Positions 36,821-45,935 of a stretch of 63,687 nt of DNA are shown here, piece after piece. Source of the DNA: Lachnospiraceae bacterium (GTDB lineage Bacteria; Bacillota; Clostridia; Lachnospirales; Lachnospiraceae); NCBI GenBank assembly GCA_015057405.1, contig SVEK01000015.1:1-63687 (forward strand). Reading direction: 5' to 3'. Every line of letters starts with the position of its first letter. The first letter of the stretch is position 1. A program made the translations under genes and the position numbers. The notes beneath the pieces are model-generated. The model saw only the letters and a list, made by a program, of their open reading frames with translations, had not been told where the DNA came from and did not search any database.

Positions 36821-39800
36821 ATGAACATTATGGAGTCAAATGCTGTGAATATGTCACAGAAAGTTACTCCTGATGATGGTAGTGGAACCAAAGCCTCCGT
36901 AATCGGTAATGTAGGAGATGTTATCGAAGGAAAGGTTCGTAAGGTTTCAGACAGGGTTTCCATCGACTTTAATGGTAGGGAATATAGTTTTTCCAAAACA
37001 ACAGTACAGAATGCCAAGGAAGGCAGTAGTATCTATTTTCAAATCAAGGATGTGTCAGATGATCGTATTGTATTAAAGGCTTTGGGCAGCTCTGACGATG
37101 TGACAATAAGTGAATCTTACGAAGATGTAAGCACTAATGGGAAAAGTAGTGCCACAGAGGGCGAGACACAGAATAATTCATCAGAGAGTATATCAGAACA
37201 ATCATATTCCAATATTAATAATATGACAGAGAAAGACATTGAAGGTGTGGACTCATATTGCAAAGAGAACCTTAGCGATATTGAGGAGTTTCGTTTGGAA
37301 GCTTTCGACAGACTTATCGATGCTATTAAAACCGGACGTTTATTTGAAAGTGCCGTGGTTACAGGCTATCAGGAAAAAGTACAGCTCGTAATGGAGTCGA
37401 TCAAACGCGCACAGCTCAAGAATAGTATTCCACAGGGAATGAGCAAGGCACTGGCAGAATATTTTGTGAAATATGATATACCTGTCACTGAAGAAAAGTT
37501 AGAACAAATTGGCGTAGCACTTAAAGTAACAGAATGTATAACCGGGCCTGACGATAAGGCAATATGTTATATGTTGTTGTCGGGATTGCCGATGTCTGCC
37601 ACTAATCTGTATAATGCGATGCACATGGGAACTAAGGTAAATAGTCCGGAAACGTGCGAAACATTATACGAAGATATGAAATTACAGATTAAGGGGATTG
37701 TAACAACTGCGGGATACGATTGGAATAACGAAATGCAGGAAAGAACCAAATGGCTTCTTGCAAATAATATACCAATAACAGAAGATAATCTTGCAAAACA
37801 GGATATACTTCTTAACATAAGAAATCAGGGACTTGATAATGATGTGGTAGCGGATACTATGCTTAGTGCGCTAGAAGAAGGGGTGAATCCTTCGGAAAAA
37901 CCGCTGGTGTCGCAGGGACCGGATATAAGAAAGTCAGTATATGATTATCATACAGTGTCGTATGAAGCTATTGACAGAGTAGTTGCAGAAGGTAAATTGC
38001 TGAATCTTAATTCATTAAGAGAAGCTGACAGATTGATTCGTAACGACAAAGAATCGACAGAGTCCGAGCCGGGGATGATATTTAGTTCAGTGTCTGTCAG
38101 AAAAGAGTTAAGCATTGATATAGAAGTAGTTACAGCAAGAAGGCAGCTTGAAGAGATTAGATTGAAAATGACCCTGCAGGGTGCAAGAGCCTTGGCCGGA
38201 AGAGGAATTAATATAGACACGGCACTTTTGCAGGAAGTAGTTGATGAACTACGAAACATAGAAAAAGAAAATATAGTAACCGGACTTATTGAAAATGGAA
38301 TAGAACCGGACACGGAGCAAGTTGAAATAATTGAAGCTTCCATGACATGCCGAATGACTATTGCCGCTGCACCTGCGTATTCCATCGGGTTAATGAATGC
38401 AGCAGACGAACAGGGCAAGGGCAATCTTGTGTCATATGCAGCTACGGCAACAAAAGAGACAGAGATTATGTTAAGAGCCGGCAGGGCATATGAGGCGGTT
38501 ATGACAACACCAAGGAGTGATATGGGAGACTCCATACAAAAGGCATTTGCTTCCAATATAGATGACATACTCAGAGAGTCGGGATTGAACGTAACTGAAG
38601 CTAATCAGCGTATTGTAAAGATTTTGGCACATAATCAAATGGAAATAACAACAGAGAGTATTATGGAACTTAGAGATTACGATGCTAAGATGCAATATAT
38701 GCTAAACGGACTTAAACCTGAAACTGTATTTGAAATTATACGAAGCGGACGTAATCCTCTCGAAATGTCGCTGGATGAACTTAATCTTGTGATTCATGAG
38801 CTTAACAGTAACATGGATAATGAAAAAAGAGATGAGGGAGAAAGCAGTTACAGTCGTTTCCTTTGGAAGCTGGAAAAAGAAAGCCGTATATCGGAAGAAG
38901 AAAGAGAGTCCTATATCGGAATATGCCGGTTAATCAGACATGTATCAAAAAATGATACGGCAGCTGTCGGAGCCGTAGTTAATGCCGGGATGGAACTTAA
39001 TCTTAAGAATCTTTTGCAGGTTGTAAGAAGCAGAAGAGATTCGGGAATGGATGAAGTAATTGATGATGATTATCAGATGAGAGAGGCAATACCTAATGAT
39101 TCCAATATTGATAAACAGGTTGCCAGTGCTTATTCATATGGCTATAACGAGAGTTTGGCAACACGAGTCAACAGTTTGATAACGCCGTCGGCATTATATG
39201 ATATAACAGAGGGTAATATTAATAATATTTTTGAAATGTCACTTGAGGAACTTGCAGATAAGCTTAAAGACAGCAGTTATTCGGAAATTGACGGAGAATA
39301 TTATAAACAGATTACAGAAGAAGCATTAAAGGAAATTGACGATAGCAATGTTATGAAGGTTCTAAGGGCATTTGATTTGGAACCGACAGTATTTAACATA
39401 GGAGCTGTCAGTCAGATGACGGTAAGCGGGCAAAATGTACTTGCTAAATTGTTGGCAGAGGGCAAAAGCGTTAATACAGGCAGCAGAACGAAATTCAGAG
39501 ACAGTGGTTCACAGGAGAACACTCCAATTTCAGAGGGCGGTGACAATAATAAGTTGTCATTTGCCGGAGAACTTCAGAATTTTGAGGAAGCTGTAGGAGG
39601 TTTGCTGGATGCGATGACGGATGACGCGAGTATGCAGGCACAGAGTGATAAAGTTACTATGGCGGCGAGAAGACTTATAGAAGCCGGAGAACAGGGCGTG
39701 CTAAGCAATGAAAACCTTAAAGAACTGCGGATGTTAAGCAGTGGAATACGAGTTAATCGATTAATGGCGGACAGACGCTCATATGAAATTCCTATAGTAA

Positions 39801-40171
39801 CAAAGGAAGGAATAACAAGCATCAACCTTACGCTTGTTAAGAATTCTGAGAATAGTAAAGGCAATGTAACTATTCGAATGGAGACAACGGAGTTTGGTAA
39901 TATTTCACTTGATTTTTATGGTAAAAATAAAAAAATACAGGCAGTGGTGCTTACGGAAAATCAAGGAAATAACGTTGAAAAGTTGTATGACGGTGTTAAA
40001 GAAGCTATAAAACAGAGTGGATTTGAGATGGTATCATTTAACCATGGAATACATAATGTACGGGGAATGTATATTCCGGACAACGGAAACGTTGGGCAGT
40101 TTGACACTATCAACACGGAAGACATGTACAAACTTGCAAAAAATGTAATACTTAACATAACAGGAATGTAA
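36821..40171 (+). CDS. Large flagellum-associated protein with FliK-like C-terminus (DUF6240-type)
   Basis: 1116 residues from ATG 36821, 8 nt after GGGAG; a frame from 36800 would place that site inside the gene. No signal peptide. The N-terminus (residues about 30-85) is a small beta domain with VIEGKVRKVSDRVSIDFNG. A long, mostly helical, acidic middle follows with repeated LNLNSLREADRL/GMELNLKNL-type segments. The last about 100 residues (VTIRMETTEFGNISLDFYG, then KLYDGVKEAIKQSGFE) have the pattern of the flagellar hook-length control domain (Flg_hook), namely strands followed by a helix. It lies 20 nt before flagellin. I infer a hook-length or export-switch role; from memory it matches a Lachnospiraceae family named DUF6240. 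Confidence 0.6.
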   Translation: MNIMESNAVNMSQKVTPDDGSGTKASVIGNVGDVIEGKVRKVSDRVSIDFNGREYSFSKTTVQNAKEGSSIYFQIKDVSDDRIVLKALGSSDDVTISESYEDVSTNGKSSATEGETQNNSSESISEQSYSNINNMTEKDIEGVDSYCKENLSDIEEFRLEAFDRLIDAIKTGRLFESAVVTGYQEKVQLVMESIKRAQLKNSIPQGMSKALAEYFVKYDIPVTEEKLEQIGVALKVTECITGPDDKAICYMLLSGLPMSATNLYNAMHMGTKVNSPETCETLYEDMKLQIKGIVTTAGYDWNNEMQERTKWLLANNIPITEDNLAKQDILLNIRNQGLDNDVVADTMLSALEEGVNPSEKPLVSQGPDIRKSVYDYHTVSYEAIDRVVAEGKLLNLNSLREADRLIRNDKESTESEPGMIFSSVSVRKELSIDIEVVTARRQLEEIRLKMTLQGARALAGRGINIDTALLQEVVDELRNIEKENIVTGLIENGIEPDTEQVEIIEASMTCRMTIAAAPAYSIGLMNAADEQGKGNLVSYAATATKETEIMLRAGRAYEAVMTTPRSDMGDSIQKAFASNIDDILRESGLNVTEANQRIVKILAHNQMEITTESIMELRDYDAKMQYMLNGLKPETVFEIIRSGRNPLEMSLDELNLVIHELNSNMDNEKRDEGESSYSRFLWKLEKESRISEEERESYIGICRLIRHVSKNDTAAVGAVVNAGMELNLKNLLQVVRSRRDSGMDEVIDDDYQMREAIPNDSNIDKQVASAYSYGYNESLATRVNSLITPSALYDITEGNINNIFEMSLEELADKLKDSSYSEIDGEYYKQITEEALKEIDDSNVMKVLRAFDLEPTVFNIGAVSQMTVSGQNVLAKLLAEGKSVNTGSRTKFRDSGSQENTPISEGGDNNKLSFAGELQNFEEAVGGLLDAMTDDASMQAQSDKVTMAARRLIEAGEQGVLSNENLKELRMLSSGIRVNRLMADRRSYEIPIVTKEGITSINLTLVKNSENSKGNVTIRMETTEFGNISLDFYGKNKKIQAVVLTENQGNNVEKLYDGVKEAIKQSGFEMVSFNHGIHNVRGMYIPDNGNVGQFDTINTEDMYKLAKNVILNITGM

Positions 40172-40191
40172 AAGAAAGGACGTGGATCAAT

Positions 40192-41604
40192 ATGAAAATT
40201 AATCACAACGTATCGGCTATATCAACTAACACACATTTATCAGGTGTCAATGACAGACTTGCAGAGAGTCTTGAAAGGTTAAGTTCAGGTTATAGAATTA
40301 ACAAGGCGGCAGACGATTCGGCCGGTATGGCGATATCTCAAAAAATGAAGTCACAGATAAGAGGTCTTGAGCAGGCTTCCCGTAATGCAGCTGACGGAAT
40401 ATCACTTATTCAGACTGCAGAAGGTGCGTTAAATGAAACTGAATCAATTTGCCAGAGAATGCGTGAACTGGCTGTTCAGGCTGCCAATGATACCAATACA
40501 ATTGAAGACAGACAAGCGATACAAAAGGAGATTGATCAGTTAAAAGACGAGGTAAACCGAATTTCAAAAACTACAGAATTTAATACAAAAAGTCTCTTAG
40601 ATGGAAGTTGTGAAAGAAAGACTTATTCTAATAATACAAAGGTTAACATTATTTCAATATCAGATGAAGTTGAAGTTAAAGATTACAAAATCACCGGTGT
40701 GACAATAGGAACTCAGGCAACAGTTATGAGTTCTACAATGAGTAATGCTCTTACAAGCGGAGGAGAAATTACCAAAGAGATGGCCGGAATTATTAACATT
40801 AATGGTGAGGATGTTGAAGTATGTGAAGGAGATAATCTGGCGGAAGTTTATGAGAAAATCAGAAATAAGTGTGATGACCTTAACATTAAAGTTGAACCGT
40901 TAAAAGACGGAGCTGCCGCTAATATTGATACGGCTAATTCTCTCCAATTCACAACTATACGTTATGGTGCAGACAGAAGAATTGATATATATTCCAACAA
41001 TGCTACATTGGCCAGCGCACTTGGAATAGGAACAGCCCTTAAGTCGACAGGAACAGATGCATCACTTGTTCTTGAAAAGGGATTCTCAACTACTGCTACT
41101 TACAGGTCTGTGGGAAATGACATATATGTATCCGATAACAGTGGATTTGAAATGAAAATTAATTTGCTTGAAGGTGCAGGAGATGCAACACTCACAGTAC
41201 TTGATGCAGGATATGTTACGCTTCAGATTGGAGCCAATGAAGGTCAGACAGTTGACGTTAGTATTCCTGAGGTTTCAACAGAAACTCTTGGAATTGATTT
41301 GCTTAATATATGTACGAGAGAAGGCGCTGATGAGGCAATAACAATGTTGGATGATGCTATTGCAATGGTATCGGAAGTAAGAGCAAAGCTTGGTGCATAC
41401 CAGAACAGACTTGATTCTGCTATCAGAAGTTTGGACACTTCTGCTGCGAATCTTACAGAGGCAGAATCACGAATTGAAGATGTGGATATGGCTGAAGAGA
41501 TGACCAACATGACACAGCTTCAGGTTCTTTCCCAGGCCGGAATATCTATGCTTGCAGAAGCAAATAATAAACCACAGATGATATTGTCGTTGCTTCAGTC
41601 GTAA
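40192..41604 (+). CDS. fliC: Flagellin
   Basis: 470 residues, ATG after AAAGGACG. The conserved D0/D1 regions are intact at both ends: MKINHNVSAISTNTHL, RLSSGYRINKAADDSAGMAI and RMRELAVQAANDT at the N-terminus, and EEMTNMTQLQVLSQAGISML with a terminal LLQS at the C-terminus. The middle about 230 residues form a variable surface domain. The RELAVQAAN region that innate receptor TLR5 recognises in other flagellins is conserved. The gene follows the FliK-like gene by 20 nt, and fliS lies about 300 nt downstream, so assembly factor and substrate are linked. Confidence 0.96.
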   Translation: MKINHNVSAISTNTHLSGVNDRLAESLERLSSGYRINKAADDSAGMAISQKMKSQIRGLEQASRNAADGISLIQTAEGALNETESICQRMRELAVQAANDTNTIEDRQAIQKEIDQLKDEVNRISKTTEFNTKSLLDGSCERKTYSNNTKVNIISISDEVEVKDYKITGVTIGTQATVMSSTMSNALTSGGEITKEMAGIININGEDVEVCEGDNLAEVYEKIRNKCDDLNIKVEPLKDGAAANIDTANSLQFTTIRYGADRRIDIYSNNATLASALGIGTALKSTGTDASLVLEKGFSTTATYRSVGNDIYVSDNSGFEMKINLLEGAGDATLTVLDAGYVTLQIGANEGQTVDVSIPEVSTETLGIDLLNICTREGADEAITMLDDAIAMVSEVRAKLGAYQNRLDSAIRSLDTSAANLTEAESRIEDVDMAEEMTNMTQLQVLSQAGISMLAEANNKPQMILSLLQS

Positions 41605-41621
41605 TTATTTATGATGACTGA

Positions 41622-41649
41622 ACACTCGGGCAAGATGATTGCCCGGTGT
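41622..41649 (+). terminator. Hairpin after the flagellin gene
   Basis: CGGGCAA-GATGA-TTGCCCG with a further four pairs after a one-base bulge (ACAC/GTGT). No T-run follows; it may be an attenuator or mRNA stabiliser rather than a full terminator. Confidence 0.45.
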
Positions 41650-41888
41650 CGGGATAAGCCAATGTCGGGCAACGGGGTGAGATCGTGTTCAGTATCGGGA
41701 TAAGCCAATGTCAGGTGACAGGGTAAGATTGTGTTCAGTGTCGGGACATGCCAATGCCGGGCAATAGAGTGAGATCGTGTTCAGTATCGGGATAAGCCAA
41801 CGTCAGGTGACAGGGTAAGATAACGTCAGGCAACAGAGTAGGATGGTGTTCGGTGCCGGGATAAGCCAACGTCAGGTGACAGGGTAAT
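41644..41888. repeat. 46-nt tandem repeat array between flagellin and fliS
   Basis: The block CRGTRYCGGGA-TAAGCCAAYGTC recurs at 41644, 41690, 41736, 41782 and 41851. The first four steps are exactly 46 nt; the last is 69 nt, that is one unit plus one 23-nt half-unit. Copies differ at scattered positions. The array fills almost the whole 298-bp gap and ends just before the GGAGGAG of fliS. There are no unique spacers, so it is not a CRISPR. Confidence 0.85.
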
Positions 41889-41902
41889 ATGGAGGAGAAA
41901 AT

Positions 41903-42382
41903 ATGACAGATGAAGAAATTCAGGGATTTTCAAAGAGAGTAACTCAGGCGAATCAGTCAGAGCTTACCGTTATAACCTGTGAAATTATTATAAATTATAT
42001 TGCTGATGCCGTGCAGGCATTGGAAACAGGTGAGGAAAACAATTATGTTGTTTACAATAAAAAGGCGAGAGAATTTCTTAGAGAGCTTATGGCTTCGATA
42101 AACTATGATAATGAGATTGCATATAATCTTATAAAAATATATGCATATATGCATCGTATCCTTGTGGAAGCAGAATACTCCCGGGATAAGGAAAAACTGA
42201 ATGTGGCATCAAAACTTATGAGTACCTTGCTTGGTTCATTTCGTGAGGTGGCGAAAAAAGATGATTCGCCGGCTGTTATGGAGAACACTCAGCAAGTGTA
42301 TGCGGGACTTACTTACGGTAAGGGTTACTTAAATGAAACGATGCTTGACCCGGGTCTTTCAGGAAGAGGATTTCAAGCATAA
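41903..42382 (+). CDS. fliS: Flagellar export chaperone FliS
   Basis: 159 residues, ATG 6 nt after GGAGGAG. The protein is helical and follows the FliS pattern: SELTVITCEIIINYIADAV, then AREFLRELMASINYDNEIAYNL and IYAYMHRILVEAEYSRD, and a last helix with STLLGSFREV. FliS binds the disordered C-terminus of flagellin and stops it polymerising in the cytoplasm. An extra about 35-residue tail (ending LSGRGFQA) goes beyond the usual 125-130 residues. It is placed directly after flagellin, although the repeat array separates them. Confidence 0.85.
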   Translation: MTDEEIQGFSKRVTQANQSELTVITCEIIINYIADAVQALETGEENNYVVYNKKAREFLRELMASINYDNEIAYNLIKIYAYMHRILVEAEYSRDKEKLNVASKLMSTLLGSFREVAKKDDSPAVMENTQQVYAGLTYGKGYLNETMLDPGLSGRGFQA

Positions 42383-42452
42383 TTATTTATCTGTGATAAG
42401 GTGGCTGGTATTGCATGACAGATAAAGAATTATTTTATTTGGAGGAATAATA

Positions 42453-43955
42453 ATGGAAACTAATAACCGTGCACGGTCAGCCGGTATACTTATGCCTATA
42501 AGCAGTCTTCCTTCTTCGTATGGAATAGGAACATTTGGAAAGGCTGCGTATGAGTTTGCAGACTGGCTGAAAAAAGCAGGTCAGACGTACTGGCAGGTGC
42601 TGCCTATAGGTCCGACAGGACTTGGTGACAGTCCGTACCAGTCATTTTCTGCATTTGCAGGGAATCCGTACTTTATTGATCTTGATGAACTGATTGCAGA
42701 AGGTCTTCTTGCAAATCATGAAGTGAATAATATACAATGGGAAATAACGGATAACAGGGTTGATTATGGACTGATTTATATTAACCGATTCAATGTTTTA
42801 AGAATGGCATATGAGAGAAGTAACCATAAAAATGACTTGAGATATATTGAGTTTTGTGAAAAAAATTCATTTTGGCTTGAAGATTATGCAATGTTTATGT
42901 CCTTGAAGGAACATTTTGATAATAAGTCATGGACAGACTGGGATGAAGATATCAGATTCAGAAAAGCAGATGCCATTAACCAATATAAAAATTTGCTTGG
43001 AGACAGGATTGATTATTGGAAATTTTGTCAGTATAAGTTTTATGAACAGTGGAATAAGCTTAAGGCTTATGTAAACAATCTTGGAATTAGGATAATCGGA
43101 GATATTCCATTGTATGTTGCTCTTGACAGTGCAGATGTATGGGCCAATAATCATTTATTTGAAATGAATGAAGAGAGAAGACCAACCTGTGTAGCAGGTG
43201 TTCCGCCGGATTGTTTTTCGGAGGACGGACAGTTGTGGGGTAATCCTATCTACAATTGGGATAAAATGGAAGAAGATGGATTCGATTGGTGGAAAAAGCG
43301 AATTGCTAATTGTGTTTCATTGTATGATGTAATCAGGATAGACCATTTTATTGGTATCGTTAGATATTATTCTGTTCCGGCAGACAGAGAAGATGCAAAA
43401 ATTGGTGAGTTCTTTAAGGGACCGGGAATAAAACTTACAAAAATAATTGAAGAAATATGCGGCAATACAACAATTATTGCTGAGGATTTGGGGGTTATTG
43501 TTCCGGAGGTCAGACAACTTATGAGGGAAATGAATTGGCCGGGAATGAAAATTCTTGAGTTTGCATTTGAGGGTAATCCGGCAAATGAATATCTGCCACA
43601 TAATTATTCTGACAGTAATAGTATTCTTTACTGTGGAACACATGATAATGACACATTAAAAGGCTATGCAGACAAGCTGGCTGACTGGCAGGTTGACCAG
43701 ATTAAGAATTATGTCGGAGTTAACAACAGGGACGAGATTCCCCGAGCGATGATAAGATGTGGTTATGGAAGCATAGCAGTTACAGCCATATGTCAGATGC
43801 AGGATATTCTTGGACTTGATAGTGAAAGCAGAATGAATATGCCGGCAACCGTGGGACGAAATTGGCAATGGCGTATGCGCCGATATGAACTTCGCGATGA
43901 TGATGCTATGTGGTTAAGAAGGCTCGCGGAGGTTTTCGGCAGATTAAACTGTTAA
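42453..43955 (+). CDS. malQ: 4-alpha-glucanotransferase (amylomaltase, GH77)
   Basis: 500 residues, ATG after GGAGGAA. GH77 signatures: AGILMPISSLPSSYGIG at the N-terminus, PIGPTGLGDSPYQSFSAFAGNP, nucleophile Asp in VIRIDHFIG (about residue 296), acid Glu in IIAEDLGV (about 343) and HDNDT (about 397). The length fits bacterial MalQ. It moves maltosyl or longer chains between alpha-1,4-glucans in the cytoplasm, in maltodextrin and glycogen use. It is linked to the flagellar genes only by position. Its last 12 bases overlap the 3' end of the minus-strand DUF2508 gene. Confidence 0.95.
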   Translation: METNNRARSAGILMPISSLPSSYGIGTFGKAAYEFADWLKKAGQTYWQVLPIGPTGLGDSPYQSFSAFAGNPYFIDLDELIAEGLLANHEVNNIQWEITDNRVDYGLIYINRFNVLRMAYERSNHKNDLRYIEFCEKNSFWLEDYAMFMSLKEHFDNKSWTDWDEDIRFRKADAINQYKNLLGDRIDYWKFCQYKFYEQWNKLKAYVNNLGIRIIGDIPLYVALDSADVWANNHLFEMNEERRPTCVAGVPPDCFSEDGQLWGNPIYNWDKMEEDGFDWWKKRIANCVSLYDVIRIDHFIGIVRYYSVPADREDAKIGEFFKGPGIKLTKIIEEICGNTTIIAEDLGVIVPEVRQLMREMNWPGMKILEFAFEGNPANEYLPHNYSDSNSILYCGTHDNDTLKGYADKLADWQVDQIKNYVGVNNRDEIPRAMIRCGYGSIAVTAICQMQDILGLDSESRMNMPATVGRNWQWRMRRYELRDDDAMWLRRLAEVFGRLNC

Positions 43956-44213
43956 CTTACGTAGTTGCTCTAACAGATACTTGTATCTGTGGTCAACAGA
44001 TTTTATTTCATAAATATAACAATCAACCAATTCAGGATCAGATGCGTATTGGAATTTGCTATAAGCAGTTTCTAGTGCCTGTCTGGTCCTGTTTATGTCT
44101 TCTAATAACATTTTTTTTCGTAGAATGACATCGGGAGGGCTGCAGGTAACAGGTGAAAGGACTGTTTTTAGTTTCGAAGTTTTATTGGTTCTTTTTAATA
44201 ATTGTAGTCCCAT
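43944..44213 (-). CDS. DUF2508 (YaaL-like) small protein
   Basis: 89 residues on the minus strand. The ATG at 44213 is preceded by a clear AAAAGGAGACC. The C-terminal half (LETAYSKFQYASDPELVDCYIYEI, then RYKYLLEQLR) is the signature of the DUF2508 family, short helical proteins found next to recR or in sigma-K-linked spots in Clostridia and bacilli. The function is unknown. The N-terminus is basic with no membrane segment. It converges on malQ with a 12-nt overlap, and its 5' side faces the Tad operon promoter region. Confidence 0.8.
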   Translation of the reverse strand: MGLQLLKRTNKTSKLKTVLSPVTCSPPDVILRKKMLLEDINRTRQALETAYSKFQYASDPELVDCYIYEIKSVDHRYKYLLEQLRKLTV

Positions 44214-44321
44214 AATTAGGTCTCCTTTTCAAAATATTGTTATTATAAAATAGATTATCATTATTTTTACCAAAAATTACTTTGCATATTCATCATATTG
44301 CACAAAAATTCAATTTTCATC

Positions 44322-44340
44322 TTTGTATAACATATACAAA
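44322..44340. promoter_or_regulatory. Possible operator upstream of the Tad promoter
   Basis: Inverted repeat TTTGTAT-AACAT-ATACAAA, 19 bp, about 40 nt upstream of the -35 at 44383. It lies in the 198-bp divergent region between the DUF2508 gene and the Tad locus and could bind a dimeric regulator. A/T-rich palindromes arise often by chance here. Confidence 0.3.
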
Positions 44341-44382
44341 TTTCGACATATATTTTTGTGTATTATTTTTGTACGACAAGTA

Positions 44383-44411
44383 TTGACATTGGCGGTGTCG
44401 GATGATAATAT
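44383..44411 (+). promoter_or_regulatory. Sigma-A promoter of the Tad pilus operon
   Basis: Consensus TTGACA (44383-44388), 17-nt spacer, TAATAT (44406-44411). The next gene's first ATG (44412) directly follows the -10, so transcription from here would begin inside the annotated frame. Confidence 0.6.
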
Positions 44412-44972
44412 ATGCATTACATCGACAGGAAAGGAAGTGAGTGCATACTAAGCGGTTGTTGTCTAACCATAATATTGGCTGTAGCAGCATGGCAGGATTA
44501 CAGAGAGTACAAGGTTAAGAACTGCATTATCCTGACAGGATGGATATTAGGATTATTATGCGGGATATATTATCGGGGTTTGACCGGTATGATATGTTTT
44601 TTATGCAATAGTGTAATATCTGTTTTTATTCTCTTATTTTTATTCAGATTTAAGATGATGGGAGCGGGAGATATTAAGCTTCTGTCTGTAGTTAGTGGAT
44701 TTATGGGATTTAGTTTTTTTATCAGAGTTTTGATAGTTTCTTTATTCATTGGGGCGTTAGTGTCTTTGGTGAAATGTTTTCGATGTGGTTATCTGATTAA
44801 TCGTTTGTCATATTTCAGACATTATATTTCAGAGTTAATGATTATCAAGGTGAGAGAGCCTTATTACGTAAGAGAAAGAGATGGAGTTTCTGTTGTAATT
44901 CCTTTTAGTCTTGTTATAGCCGTAGGTTATCTGGTTGTATTTAGCGGTATGACAAAAATAATAGGAATATAG
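44412..44972 (+). CDS. Prepilin peptidase, TadV/CpaA type (A24)
   Basis: 186 residues as written, five to six hydrophobic segments. The two catalytic aspartates of A24 peptidases are present: Asp29 (WQDYREYKVKN) and Asp87 in the GAGDIKLL motif. It lacks the N-terminal methylase domain, as usual for TadV/CpaA. It cleaves the leader from Flp-type prepilins in the membrane. The start is unsettled: ATG 44412 has no ribosome site and overlaps the -10 of the best promoter; AGGAAAGGAAG at about 44428-44438 would fit an ATA at 44445, and the next standard start is TTG 44475, inside the first helix. First gene of the Tad locus. Confidence 0.85.
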   Translation: MHYIDRKGSECILSGCCLTIILAVAAWQDYREYKVKNCIILTGWILGLLCGIYYRGLTGMICFLCNSVISVFILLFLFRFKMMGAGDIKLLSVVSGFMGFSFFIRVLIVSLFIGALVSLVKCFRCGYLINRLSYFRHYISELMIIKVREPYYVRERDGVSVVIPFSLVIAVGYLVVFSGMTKIIGI

Positions 44973-44981
44973 GAGGTATTG

Positions 44982-45935
44982 ATGGGAAGAGGAAGAGTTG
45001 CGCTATATTCCCGGGATGAACGTTACGCATCAGCCTTTGCGGAATATTGTGGTAAATATGAAAGAGAACGTCTTACGGTAAAAGCGTATACTAATGCCCA
45101 AAGTCTGTACGGATGTCTTATAAAAAAGCAGGTTGATATTCTGTTGACAGATGATATCAGTGTTTTGGCAGATATGGAAGATGTTGATATAAGATATGTT
45201 ATTCTTTCGGAGAACAAGTATACAAGTGATAAGGATAAAACGTGCATTTATAAGTTTCAGCGTATGGATTGTATTATTAAGCAGTTGTATCAAGTGCTTG
45301 CGGAACATATTCCGGAAGGAGAATATAATTGCAGTATACAACTTTCGGGGCCGGATATTATAGGTTGCTTTTCGCCGTGTTATGAGGAGGTTAGGGAGCA
45401 GTATTCCAGAGCTTTGGCTGAATGCAAGGCAAAGGAAGGCAGAACCTTGTTTATTAATTTTGCTATGTTTACTTCTTATGATGCTGAGGGAGAGGAAGGG
45501 CTTAGCGAATTGTTGTATTATGCGTCCGGAGAAGAAAATGCAATTGTATACAGATTACCTGTATTTGTTAAAAATATTTCAGGTTATGAGTCGGTTCCGG
45601 GAGTTCGTAATTACGTTGATTTGTATGACCTTGATTGTGAAGTAGTTCATAGTCTGTTTAAGCTTCTCATGACAATGAATGAATATAAAACCATAATAGT
45701 GGACCTTGGAATAGAGGGAGACATCGGGGATGCGGTATTGTCACATTGCAGTGAAATCTTTATGCCGGTTCCCGCTGAAATGGATAACAGACGAATCAGG
45801 CATCTCAAAAGAGATTATAGCGATGGCTCGGGTGAGGAATACATGAGCAGAACAAAGGAAATCAAACTGCCGGGATGGTGGAATTCAAGTCCTGAACGTC
45901 GTATGCGATGGGTAAGTGATACTTATGGATTATGA
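44982..45935 (+). CDS. TadZ/CpaE-like ParA-family protein without P-loop
   Basis: 317 residues from ATG 44982, 5 nt after AGGAGG (a TTG one codon earlier is also in frame). The N-terminal about 110 residues resemble a degenerate response-regulator receiver (VDILLTDDISVLADM); the remainder resembles the SIMIBI ATPase fold of TadZ/CpaE (TLFINFAMFTSY, YKTIIVDLGIEG, IFMPVPAEMDNRRI). Where a ParA P-loop should be (about residue 130-140) the sequence reads FSPCYEEVREQYSRALAE, so nucleotide hydrolysis is doubtful. TadZ marks the pole or site for pilus assembly. The order peptidase-TadZ-TadA supports the call. Confidence 0.75.
   Translation: MGRGRVALYSRDERYASAFAEYCGKYERERLTVKAYTNAQSLYGCLIKKQVDILLTDDISVLADMEDVDIRYVILSENKYTSDKDKTCIYKFQRMDCIIKQLYQVLAEHIPEGEYNCSIQLSGPDIIGCFSPCYEEVREQYSRALAECKAKEGRTLFINFAMFTSYDAEGEEGLSELLYYASGEENAIVYRLPVFVKNISGYESVPGVRNYVDLYDLDCEVVHSLFKLLMTMNEYKTIIVDLGIEGDIGDAVLSHCSEIFMPVPAEMDNRRIRHLKRDYSDGSGEEYMSRTKEIKLPGWWNSSPERRMRWVSDTYGL

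Noticed and set aside
41644..41888. CRISPR array
   Set aside because: Repeats are contiguous, diverged and lack unique spacers; no cas genes nearby.
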